From contig JACRDU010000152.1 in the NCBI GenBank assembly GCA_016218495.1, forward strand, positions 1 through 37,788: a stretch of 37,788 bases of DNA. Reading direction: 5' to 3'. The DNA comes from Elusimicrobiota bacterium. GTDB lineage: Bacteria; Elusimicrobiota; Elusimicrobia; UBA1565. Both the position numbers and the translations under genes were made by a program. Of the stretch, positions 1-6,493 are shown piece by piece (within the stretch, counting starts at the first letter, position 1; each line of letters begins with the position of its first letter). Under the pieces are notes generated by a model. That model ran no database searches. It saw nothing but the letters and a program-made list of their open reading frames with translations, and was not told the origin of the DNA.

Positions 1-900
1 CAGGCTGTCGAAGTTCCTGCTGCGGCACGGCCTGGTCTGGCGGGAAACAACGGCCTGGACGAAGCGGCACCGTGAGTGGCTGAGGGGTCTGCGCTGGGAG
101 CTTGAGTCGCACGCGCGGGTCTTCGAGGCGTACCTGCGCGGCCTCGAGGAGGTGGAGGCGCGCTTGGCGGCGCTCGACAGGCAGGTGCTGGTGCTGGCCG
201 ACGACGTCGCCTGGCAGGCGGTCGTGGCCAATCTGCGCTGCCTCAAGGGCGTGGACACGCTCAGCGCGCTGACGATGGCGGTGGAAGCGGGCGACTTCCG
301 GCGCTTCGGGAGTGCGGTCGAGTTCATGGGCTACACGGGTCTGGTCAGCCGCGAGCACAGCTCGGGGGAGAGCGTGCGGCGCTACCGGATCGCGAAGGTC
401 GGCAACGCGCATCTTCGGCGCGTGCTGGTGGAGGCGGCGTGGGCGTACACGCAACGCGACCGTACCGGGCCGAAGTTCACCAAGCGCCGCGAAGGTGGCT
501 CGCCGACGGCGCTCGCCACGGCGCGCCGGGCACAGGAGAGGCTGTGCGGGAAGTTCCGCAAGCTGACCGGCAAGGGCAAGCCGCGCCAGAAGGCTGTCGT
601 CGCCGTGGCGCGCGAGCTGGCCGGCTTCGTGTGGCACATCGGCCGACTGAGCCAGGAGGCGCGAGGATAAAATCGTCATGACCCTGGGAAGTCGCGGTCC
701 TGGAGGCGAGGCAACGGCAAGGAGAACCCTCGGCCCCGCTATGTGCAGCGCTCGCGAGAGTGCCACGCACGACTCTAGATCGAGGCAGCTCCCGACGAAT
801 GAAGATCATGCGGCTCGGCGCCGGTCACCGACCGGAGCAACCCGCGAATATCAGCTTGATCAACCGTCGAGAAACGCTTCGCTTCCAGGTCCGGGGCTTC
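1..900 (+). mobile_element. IS110-family insertion sequence, 3' part only
   Basis: The window opens inside an IS110-type transposase gene and continues into a gene-free stretch that looks like the non-coding end of the element. IS110 elements usually lack terminal inverted repeats, so the right boundary cannot be fixed by eye; about 900 is a guess, since the next gene ends at 964. The left part of the element lies outside the window. Confidence 0.6.
2..670 (+). CDS. IS110-family transposase, C-terminal part (5' end outside window)
   Basis: Recombinase of an IS110-type insertion sequence. The frame is open from base 2, so the start codon lies to the left of the window; the first internal ATG at 152 is not the real start. 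The visible 222 residues correspond to the central coiled region and the C-terminal Transposase_20 domain. Typical landmarks are LKGVDTLSAL, the FMGYTGLVSREHSSGES stretch that carries the conserved serine region of the family, and KVGNAHLRRVLVEAAW. The DEDD/RuvC-like N-terminal half is not seen. The last part is rich in Lys and Arg, as is usual. The gene ends with TAA at 668-670. Family membership is clear from these motifs; the IS subgroup (IS110 or IS1111) cannot be decided here. Confidence 0.9.
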   Translation, partial: RLSKFLLRHGLVWRETTAWTKRHREWLRGLRWELESHARVFEAYLRGLEEVEARLAALDRQVLVLADDVAWQAVVANLRCLKGVDTLSALTMAVEAGDFRRFGSAVEFMGYTGLVSREHSSGESVRRYRIAKVGNAHLRRVLVEAAWAYTQRDRTGPKFTKRREGGSPTALATARRAQERLCGKFRKLTGKGKPRQKAVVAVARELAGFVWHIGRLSQEARG

Positions 901-963
901 CCAGGGACGGACCATCAACGCCGCATCGTCGCAGACGCGGGGACTTGACGGGGCTCGTCTATA
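671..963 (+). other. gene-free IS110 3' flank, possible bridge/seek RNA region
   Basis: A stretch of 293 bases without a convincing gene between the transposase stop and the next gene. It contains a perfect hairpin at 821-835 (6-bp stem CCGGTC/GACCGG, 3-nt loop) and a second complementary pair, GGGCTC at 951-956 with GAGCCC at 976-981. Some IS110-family members encode their guide (bridge) RNA in a non-coding end of this size, so this is a candidate location. The RNA itself is inferred, not seen. Confidence 0.35.
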
Positions 964-1491
964 TCAGCGGGCGAGGAGCCCGGTCAGGCCGCGCGTGAAG
1001 CCGTCCTTATAGATCTCCTGGAAGGCGGGCTTGAGCCCCGAAACGGAGACCTCCAGCACCCCTTTGGCCGCGCCGTCCGCCGCGCGCGGCTCGAACATCT
1101 GCGGGAAACCGGACGGGTCCCCCCCCACCTGCAGGCAGAGGGGTACGGACGCTTCGAGGGAGCGGACCGCTCCCGCCAGGCGCAGCAGCCCCTCCCTCAG
1201 TTCGGCCGGCCACGGCCCTTTCCCGGGCAGGACCGGGGGCTCGGCGCGCAGCAGGCGCAGCTCGCAGCCGTCGCCCTCCCCGAGCAGGGATTTGACCAGC
1301 ACGAAGCCCTTCAGCGGCGAGCGCCGCGAGTCGCGCAGGATGATGATGAACTCAGGGCCTTTGGCGCGCTCCCGGAACTCCTCCCAGGCCGGCCCGGAGC
1401 CGCAGGAGAGGGCGAATCCGTGGAGCTCCTTGAGCGCGCCCTCGTCGAGGAGAGCCGTCGCCGCGAAGGCCGCCTGCATGCCGGGGGTCAA
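964..1491 (-). CDS. hypothetical protein, coupled to upstream secreted protein gene
   Basis: Unrecognised protein of 175 residues. The proposed TTG start (1491-1489) overlaps the TGA stop of the upstream gene (1490-1488) as TTGA, a pattern seen twice more in this window; an in-frame ATG at 1479 would give 171 residues. There is no signal peptide or membrane segment. The middle alternates hydrophobic strands (EFIIILRDSRR, KGFVLVKSLL) with acidic/Gly turns, suggesting a small alpha/beta fold. It probably shares an mRNA with the upstream gene. The IS110 end lies directly downstream. Confidence 0.6.
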   Translation of the reverse strand: MTPGMQAAFAATALLDEGALKELHGFALSCGSGPAWEEFRERAKGPEFIIILRDSRRSPLKGFVLVKSLLGEGDGCELRLLRAEPPVLPGKGPWPAELREGLLRLAGAVRSLEASVPLCLQVGGDPSGFPQMFEPRAADGAAKGVLEVSVSGLKPAFQEIYKDGFTRGLTGLLAR

Positions 1492-2345
1492 CGCTTCCTG
1501 AGCTCGGCGACCTTCTTGAGCAGGGGGTCGCCGCCCGGGACGAAGAGGCGCATGCCGCCGGGCCAGGGCACGGCCTTGATCGTCGTCTTCTTCAAGAACT
1601 CCGCCTCGGGGAGGCCGCTGGCCGCGCCGAGGGCCCGGGCCTCGTCGCCGGTGATCTCCAGCCCGCCGGCGGACAGCAGCGCTTCCACCGTCGAGACGGC
1701 CCGGGGGTCCGGCGCGTCGGAAGGGGCGACCACGCCGGCCTTCGGGATGGTGCCGGGCGTGGGCGCGGGAGCCTCCGGAGGGCGGCCCGGCGGCGGAGGC
1801 AGGGCTTTCGGCGGGGCCTGCGGCGGCGTCCCGGCGGCCGGAGGCCGGACCGTGCCCGCGGGCCGCCCGTAGGTGTCGATCCAGAAGACCGGCTTGCGCC
1901 GCTTGGCCGCCAGATAGAGGTCCACCCCGGGGTCGGTGAGGAGCCCTTCGTCGGTGAAGAGCCTGACCTTCTTCATGTCGGTGATCTGGAATACGAACTT
2001 GGCCTCGGACCCGCGCTTCTCGAAGAAGCCGCGCGCCTCCTGCGACAGGATGAAGAGCCAGCGCTCGTGGCCTCTTACGGTCAGCAGGAGGCGCTTGTAG
2101 CCCTGCCCGGTCTCGAACTGCACCGCCGAACCGTCCAGCGTCCCCGTCTTGTCGCGCAGGTAATCGAAGGCCCCCAGGCGCTCGGCGCGCTTGAGCCGCC
2201 TGAGGACGGAGGCCTCCGTGCCCGTCCAGGTCAGCGCGTCCAAGGCGATGACGCCGCGCGCCTTCATCTCAGCCAGCGCGGAATCCGGGGCCGGGGCCTG
2301 CGCCCAGGCCAGCGCCGCGACGAGGCAGAGGACAACGGCCTTCAC
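1488..2345 (-). CDS. secreted hypothetical protein with proline-rich linker
   Basis: Protein of 285 residues with an N-terminal signal peptide (about residues 1-16, hydrophobic core VVLCLVAALAWAQA), so probably exported. Residues about 20-160 form a mixed alpha/beta region. It is followed by a Pro/Ala-rich linker (about 162-205, with runs of Pro) and a short C-terminal segment rich in Leu and Lys. No family recognised. The start is GTG at 2345-2343. A TATCAT hexamer on the minus strand (2358-2353) lies 7 nt upstream and fits a leaderless transcript. First gene of a two-gene minus-strand unit, divergent from the hydrolase gene 20 bp away. Confidence 0.65.
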   Translation of the reverse strand: MKAVVLCLVAALAWAQAPAPDSALAEMKARGVIALDALTWTGTEASVLRRLKRAERLGAFDYLRDKTGTLDGSAVQFETGQGYKRLLLTVRGHERWLFILSQEARGFFEKRGSEAKFVFQITDMKKVRLFTDEGLLTDPGVDLYLAAKRRKPVFWIDTYGRPAGTVRPPAAGTPPQAPPKALPPPPGRPPEAPAPTPGTIPKAGVVAPSDAPDPRAVSTVEALLSAGGLEITGDEARALGAASGLPEAEFLKKTTIKAVPWPGGMRLFVPGGDPLLKKVAELRKR

Positions 2346-2351
2346 GAGCGC

Positions 2352-2358
2352 TATGATA
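2352..2358. promoter_or_regulatory. overlapping bidirectional -10 elements
   Basis: TATGAT at 2352-2357 reads right towards the ATG at 2366 (8 nt away). TATCAT at 2358-2353 reads left towards the GTG at 2345 (7 nt away). The two hexamers share five bases around a GATATC palindrome. In the 20-bp gap between divergent genes there is no room for leaders, so both mRNAs would be leaderless or nearly so. Confidence 0.5.
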
Positions 2359-2365
2359 TCACAGC

Positions 2366-3442
2366 ATGCGGCGGCTCCTGTTCCTCCTCCACGGCGTGGG
2401 CGAGCACGGCTCCGGCTGGGCCGACCGTCCCGAAGGCCCCGCCACCGTCCTGCGCCAGGCCTCCCGGCGCTACGCGGCGTTCCAGCGCCGGCCGCTCGAC
2501 GACCGCGCCGCGCTGGTGCCGCTCTCCTACGAAGAGCTCCTAGACGAGGCCGCCGCGCGCTGGCGGGGCGCCGCCGCCGCCGGAGCCCGCCGCATCAAGG
2601 ACCAGGCCCAAGAGGCCGCCCGCAAGGCGGCGGAGCTGCTGCGCAAGGCGCCCTGGCTGAGCGCGGCGGCCGACGGGCTCTCGCCCCTGGCCGAGAGCTT
2701 CGCCGCCATGCCGGGGCTGGCCGAGCTGGCCGAGCACCTGCCCGCCCTCGAGGCGGCCTGGCCCGACCATGCCTCCGACGTGCTGGCCTGGCGGGCCGAC
2801 GCGGCCTGCCGCGCCCAGGTGCGCGCCAAGGTCGCCGACGGCGTGCGCGGCGCCTTGTTGGGCGCGGCCGAGGACGGCTCGGCGGTGGAGGCCGTTTTCG
2901 CCGCGCACAGCCTGGGCACCGCCGTGGCCCACGACGCCCTAGACGACCTGGGCCGGCGCTGGCTGCAGCGCCGCGCCGCGTTCTCCCCGCGGCGCTGGCG
3001 CTGGCGCGCCGTGTTCATGCTGGCGGACGTGAGCCGCATGCTGGCGGCCGGCGGGCCCGGCTCCCTGCTGCGCGCCGGGCCCGCCAAGGACCCGGAGAGC
3101 TGGGCGCGCCGCCTCTACGAGGTGCGCCACGCCTGGGACCCCATCGACCGGGCCGTCCCCAAGGCCGACGGCGCGCTGCGCCGGTCCCGCCCGCTGTGCG
3201 TCCGCCACGCCTGGAGGGCGAACGTCCATTCCTTCGGGCATTACCTCGAGCACCCGGCCGTCCACATCGCCCTCCTGCGCTCGGCCTGCGGGCCTGCCGT
3301 CGTGACCAAAGAGGAGGAGGCCGAGGCCCTGCGCGACGCCGAGTCGCGCCCTTCCGTCGTCACCGAAACCGGGGATTCCCTCAAGGCCAAGGTCGACGCC
3401 GGCGCCCAGAGGGTCCGGGGCCTCCTGGACCGCGGCCTTTGA
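2366..3442 (+). CDS. alpha/beta-hydrolase-like protein
   Basis: Probable serine hydrolase of 358 residues. The N-terminal strand and oxyanion-type motif LLFLLHGVGEHG (residues 5-16) opens the fold. The nucleophile elbow appears as AHSLGT near residue 180, with the usual first Gly replaced by Ala. A candidate catalytic His lies in the NVHSFGHYLEHP segment near residue 290. Between the first two lies a long Ala-rich helical insertion (about 60-150), which could be a lid. No signal peptide, so probably cytoplasmic. Substrate unknown. The start ATG is 8 nt after a TATGAT hexamer. Similar hydrolase-like proteins sit in diverse contexts; the hypothetical gene following it by 30 bp has its own promoter candidate. 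Confidence 0.65.
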   Translation: MRRLLFLLHGVGEHGSGWADRPEGPATVLRQASRRYAAFQRRPLDDRAALVPLSYEELLDEAAARWRGAAAAGARRIKDQAQEAARKAAELLRKAPWLSAAADGLSPLAESFAAMPGLAELAEHLPALEAAWPDHASDVLAWRADAACRAQVRAKVADGVRGALLGAAEDGSAVEAVFAAHSLGTAVAHDALDDLGRRWLQRRAAFSPRRWRWRAVFMLADVSRMLAAGGPGSLLRAGPAKDPESWARRLYEVRHAWDPIDRAVPKADGALRRSRPLCVRHAWRANVHSFGHYLEHPAVHIALLRSACGPAVVTKEEEAEALRDAESRPSVVTETGDSLKAKVDAGAQRVRGLLDRGL

Positions 3443-3466
3443 TTCCTTTCCTAGTTCTGTTATAAC
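3439..3466 (+). promoter_or_regulatory. promoter for the 3473 gene
   Basis: TTGATT (3439-3444), 16-nt spacer, TATAAC (3461-3466). The hexamer ends 6 nt before the ATG at 3473, so transcription would start at or next to the start codon. Confidence 0.5.
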
Positions 3467-3472
3467 AACGCG

Positions 3473-3976
3473 ATGACGGCCAATTACGCTTTCTCCCATA
3501 TGGCGTTCCGGGGACTGGCGTTCGAAAAGCCCCTGGTGGCGCTGGGCCTCATCGCCATGCCCGTGGGGCGCGAGGAGTTCGCCCGGGTGTGGAACCGCAT
3601 CGTCGAGAAGGAAGGAGGAGAGCCTCGCGTCGTCCCCGACGATTTTTCCGGCGAGGTCCGCCCGCTGCCCGAAGGCGGGGACCTCGGCATACTGGGCGTA
3701 CCCCGCGCCTCAGAGATGGCCGAAGCCCTCCTGGTCGGCGTGCATGTCAAGCCGGGACCGCGACGCCTGCTCGTGGTGGAGAGCCCCCCCCTGGTCCGCT
3801 ATTTCACCCTCGAGGTCACCATGAGCCTCGACGGCGGCCCGCCCTCCAACGTCCTGTGCGAGTGGACGCACGACGGGGACGGCTTCGGGCACGCGAACTA
3901 CGGCCTGAAGGCCGACCCGCCCGGGCCGGAAGGGTTCGCCGCCGCCGTCGGCCGCGTGCTGCGCGGCGACCTCTGA
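3473..3976 (+). CDS. hypothetical protein
   Basis: Unrecognised 167-residue protein. No signal peptide or clear transmembrane helix; the hydrophobic stretch ALGLIAMPVG near residue 25 is too short. Residues about 65-130 alternate short strands (LLVVESPPLVRYFTLEVTMSL), suggesting a beta-rich domain, and the C-terminus ends in an amphipathic helix. The start is set by the promoter 6 nt upstream. It is followed 26 bp later by the zinc-ribbon gene, which has its own -10-like hexamer. Confidence 0.6.
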   Translation: MTANYAFSHMAFRGLAFEKPLVALGLIAMPVGREEFARVWNRIVEKEGGEPRVVPDDFSGEVRPLPEGGDLGILGVPRASEMAEALLVGVHVKPGPRRLLVVESPPLVRYFTLEVTMSLDGGPPSNVLCEWTHDGDGFGHANYGLKADPPGPEGFAAAVGRVLRGDL

Positions 3977-3990
3977 GGCGGACAGATTGG

Positions 3991-3996
3991 TAAGAT
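3991..3996 (+). promoter_or_regulatory. -10-like hexamer for the 4003 operon
   Basis: TAAGAT ending 6 nt before the ATG at 4003, the same spacing as at 3473 and 12549. No clear -35 was recognised. A weaker match than the others. Confidence 0.35.
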
Positions 3997-4002
3997 GACG
4001 GG

Positions 4003-4287
4003 ATGACCCCGCGCTCCTACGAGTTCACCTGCCGCGTCTGCGGAAAGTCCGTCACCGAGAGCTCCGACAACGAGGTCTGCGCGACCTGCGTGATGAACCC
4101 CGGGGCCGCGCCGCGGCCGGCGGCGCCCCCGCCCCCTCCGCCCCCCGTCTCGAAATCCCCCATCGCCCCTCCCAAGAAGGGCGGCTTCAGCATTTCCATC
4201 CGCACGGTATCCGTCTGCAAGGCCTGCAAGGGGAAAGGGGTGATGGACGGGGCCCCCTGCCTCGTCTGCGGCGGGAGGAAGCGGTGA
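4003..4287 (+). CDS. small zinc-ribbon protein
   Basis: Protein of 94 residues built from two metal-binding knuckle pairs. The N-terminal part has CRVCGK (C10, C13) and CATC (C27, C30), a four-Cys ribbon. A Pro-rich linker follows (about residues 35-58, with a run of seven Pro). The C-terminal part has CKACKGKGV and CLVCGG, which resembles half of a DnaJ-type CxxCxGxG zinc motif. The family is not otherwise recognised, and the role could be protein or nucleic-acid binding. First gene of an operon: its stop overlaps the GTG start of the aminopeptidase (GTGA at 4284-4287). Confidence 0.7.
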   Translation: MTPRSYEFTCRVCGKSVTESSDNEVCATCVMNPGAAPRPAAPPPPPPPVSKSPIAPPKKGGFSISIRTVSVCKACKGKGVMDGAPCLVCGGRKR

Positions 4288-5414
4288 GGCTCCCCGCCCC
4301 GGACGCCAAAGCGGCCCTGCGCACCCTGGAATCCATCCTGGTCCAACCCACCGCCCCCTTCCACGAGCGCCGCGTCCGGGCGGCTCTGACGGCCGCGCTG
4401 GACGCCGCCGGCATCCCCTGGGGCGTCGATGCGGCCGGCAACCTGCTGGCGCGCTACAAGCGGGGCAAGGCCGCGCCGTTGGCGATGACGGCCCACATGG
4501 ACCATCCCGGCTTCGAGCTCCTCTCGGTCAAAGGCCGCTCGGCCGAGGCGCGCTGGAACGGCCAGGTGCCGACCTTCGCGCTCAAGGGCCTGCGCCTCGC
4601 CCTCTACGACGGGCGCACCTCGAGCCGCATCGGGCGGGCCGTGGTGACGCGGGGAGACGGGCGCAAGCCCGGCCTGGTCCGCGGGCGCCCCCACAACCTC
4701 ATCGCCCTGCAGGTCCCCTCCGGCGCCAAGGCCGGCGACTTCGGCCACGCCGAGCTCCCGCTCTTCGAGCGCCGCGGCGGGAAGGTCCGCTCCAAAGCCC
4801 ACGACAACCTCTCCGGCTGCGCCGCCATCGTCGCCGCCCTGACCCATCTTTCCCGCCGGAAGCTGCCGGGCGACGTGCTCGCCCTGTTCACGCGCGCCGA
4901 AGAGGTCGGGTTCCACGGCTGCCTGGGGGCCATCCGCCTGGGCAGCGTGCCGCAAGACCGGCCCGTCGTCGTGCTCGAGTGCTCCAAAGAGCTCCCCGGC
5001 GCCGTCATGGGGAAGGGGCCGGTCATCCGCGTCGGCGACAAGGCGCGGGTCTTCGACGCCGACCTGGTCGCCGCCCTGGAGGAGGCCGCCCGCGCGCTCA
5101 AGAAGCGGCGCCCCGCCCTGGGCGTTCAGCGCCGGCTCATGGACGGCGGCACCTGCGAGGCCTCCGCGTTCTCCTTATCCGGCTACCGCGCCGTCTGCCT
5201 GGCCTTCCCGCTGGGCAACTACCACAACGTGGGCGCGAAGAAGGTCGAGGCGGAGTTCATCGACGAGAAGGACTTCCTCGACGGGGTGGACCTGCTGGCC
5301 GCCTTCGCCGCCGCGGGCGTCGCCCCCCGCGGAGCCCGCAAGCGCCTGACGGCCTGGCTGGGCAGCCGCTTCGGCGCCGCGGAGCTCGGACGGCTCAAGG
5401 AGACGGCCCGGTGA
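4284..5414 (+). CDS. M42-family (M20/M42 superfamily) metallo-aminopeptidase
   Basis: Probable cytoplasmic zinc- or cobalt-dependent aminopeptidase, 376 residues, near the usual M42 length of about 350. Metal-ligand motifs appear in order: TAHMDHPG (H71, D73), KAHDNLSG (D174 bridging), RAEEVGFHG (catalytic E206, ligand E207), LECSKE (E232 where Asp or Glu is expected), and GNYHNVG (H314). An inserted dimerisation/lid domain lies between residues about 80 and 165, as in the family. The GTG start overlaps the preceding stop and has GGGAGGA 3-4 nt upstream. The gene end overlaps the methyltransferase start (GTGA, 5411-5414), so the three genes are translationally coupled. Substrate preference (glutamyl or other) cannot be read. 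Confidence 0.82.
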   Translation: MRLPAPDAKAALRTLESILVQPTAPFHERRVRAALTAALDAAGIPWGVDAAGNLLARYKRGKAAPLAMTAHMDHPGFELLSVKGRSAEARWNGQVPTFALKGLRLALYDGRTSSRIGRAVVTRGDGRKPGLVRGRPHNLIALQVPSGAKAGDFGHAELPLFERRGGKVRSKAHDNLSGCAAIVAALTHLSRRKLPGDVLALFTRAEEVGFHGCLGAIRLGSVPQDRPVVVLECSKELPGAVMGKGPVIRVGDKARVFDADLVAALEEAARALKKRRPALGVQRRLMDGGTCEASAFSLSGYRAVCLAFPLGNYHNVGAKKVEAEFIDEKDFLDGVDLLAAFAAAGVAPRGARKRLTAWLGSRFGAAELGRLKETAR

Positions 5415-6067
5415 AGCGCGTCCCCGAGAAAGAGGTGATGGACGACCCCGCCGGGGCCGAGGCGTACGCCAAGGCCGATTTCTCGGGCGTCAACCAGGCC
5501 TTCGTCGGCAACCTCCTCAAGGCGCACCCGCAGGCCGCGCGCGGGAAGGTCGTGGACCTGGGCTGCGGCCCGGGGGACATCATGATTCGCCTGGCGCAGG
5601 CCGCCCCCGAAGCCGCCATCACGGCGGTGGACGCCTCGGGCCCGATGCTGGCGCTGGCACGCTCCGCCGTCGCAAAGGCCGGGCTTTTGGGCCGCATAGC
5701 CCTCGTCGATGGCTACCTGCCCGGCCTGCCGCTGGCCGACCGTTCCTTCGACGCCGTGGTCTCCAACAGCCTGCTCCACCAGCTCCCCGACCCCAAGGCC
5801 TTCTGGGCCGAGGTGAAGCGCTTGACCCGGCCCGGCGGGGCGGTCTTCGTCATGGACCTGTACCGGCCAGCCTCCGAGGCGGAGGCGCGGCGCATCGTCA
5901 CGGCGGCGGCTTCGGGGGAGGACCCCGTGCTTCAGGAAGACTTCTACAACTCCCTCTTGGCCGCGTTCTCCCTCGAAGAGGTCGCCGTGCAGCTGGCCGA
6001 CGCGGGGCTCCCCCTCGCACCCGAGCAGGTCAGCGAACGGCACCTGCTCGTCAGCGGCGCCGTCTAG
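5411..6067 (+). CDS. class I SAM-dependent methyltransferase
   Basis: 218-residue methyltransferase with a Methyltransf_11/25-type Rossmann core. Motif I is KVVDLGCGPGDI (about residues 46-57), motif II is the acidic end of strand 2 in ITAVDASGPML, and the motif IV region is SFDAVVSNSLLHQLPD, followed by LTRPGGAVFVMDLYRP. The motif order and the HQLPDP sequence resemble UbiE/Coq5-like small-molecule methyltransferases, but the substrate is unknown. The GTG start at 5411 overlaps the previous stop; in-frame sequence further upstream is antisense-like shadow and is not used. The stop TAG overlaps the stop of the converging gene (CTAG at 6064-6067). Confidence 0.82.
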   Translation: MKRVPEKEVMDDPAGAEAYAKADFSGVNQAFVGNLLKAHPQAARGKVVDLGCGPGDIMIRLAQAAPEAAITAVDASGPMLALARSAVAKAGLLGRIALVDGYLPGLPLADRSFDAVVSNSLLHQLPDPKAFWAEVKRLTRPGGAVFVMDLYRPASEAEARRIVTAAASGEDPVLQEDFYNSLLAAFSLEEVAVQLADAGLPLAPEQVSERHLLVSGAV

Positions 6068-6438
6068 GTCCCGCCGCCCAGGCAGGCCGGGGAGTTCAAG
6101 GCGTTCTGCACCTCGCGGGCCAGCTCGTCTATCCCGAAAGGCTTCCTCAGGATCCGGCAGCCGTGCCGGTTCAGGCGTTCGACGGCGGCATGTTCCGCGA
6201 AGCCGGAGACGAACATCACCCGGAGGCCGGGCCTGAGCCGCACTGCCTGCTCGGCCAGGTCCGCCCCGCTGGGGCCCGGCAGGACGATGTCGCTGAGCAG
6301 GAGCGCGACGGCCTGCGCCGGGTCCCTCAGGATTCCCAAGGCCTCCTCGGCGTTCCCGGCCTTGCGCACGCAGTAGCCCCTCGAGCGGAGCATCCTCTCC
6401 GCCACGCCGCGCACGAGGGGTTCGTCCTCGACGAGCAA
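6064..6438 (-). CDS. response-regulator receiver domain, C-terminal remnant of a hybrid kinase
   Basis: A CheY-like receiver domain of about 120 residues: acidic pair in LVEDEP, phosphoacceptor Asp in LLLSDIVLPGPSGADL, conserved Ser/Thr region in VMFVSGFAEH, and Lys in ILRKPFGIDEL. A TTG at 6438 could serve as start, but the frame stays open upstream. About 50 codons before it the frame reads [18 protein letters not shown], the last strand of a histidine-kinase ATPase domain, followed by LSLPGAG and a linker. This domain was therefore originally the C-terminal part of the hybrid kinase encoded at 6494-8278. Whether it is now translated on its own is unclear. Confidence 0.75.
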   Translation of the reverse strand: MLVEDEPLVRGVAERMLRSRGYCVRKAGNAEEALGILRDPAQAVALLLSDIVLPGPSGADLAEQAVRLRPGLRVMFVSGFAEHAAVERLNRHGCRILRKPFGIDELAREVQNALNSPACLGGGT

Positions 6439-6493
6439 GACGACCTCCCCGGCCCCCCTGGCGCGGGGGGCCGAGGCGCCCGCCGTGTCGGCC

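Noticed and set aside
678-998. 106-codon plus-strand frame behind the transposase
   Set aside because: No ribosome site, composition of a random GC-rich frame, and it runs into the end of the minus-strand gene at 964.
4003-4287. DnaJ-type chaperone call from the CKACKGKG motif
   Set aside because: Only one half of one zinc centre is present, with no J domain or substrate-binding domain; described as a zinc-ribbon protein instead.
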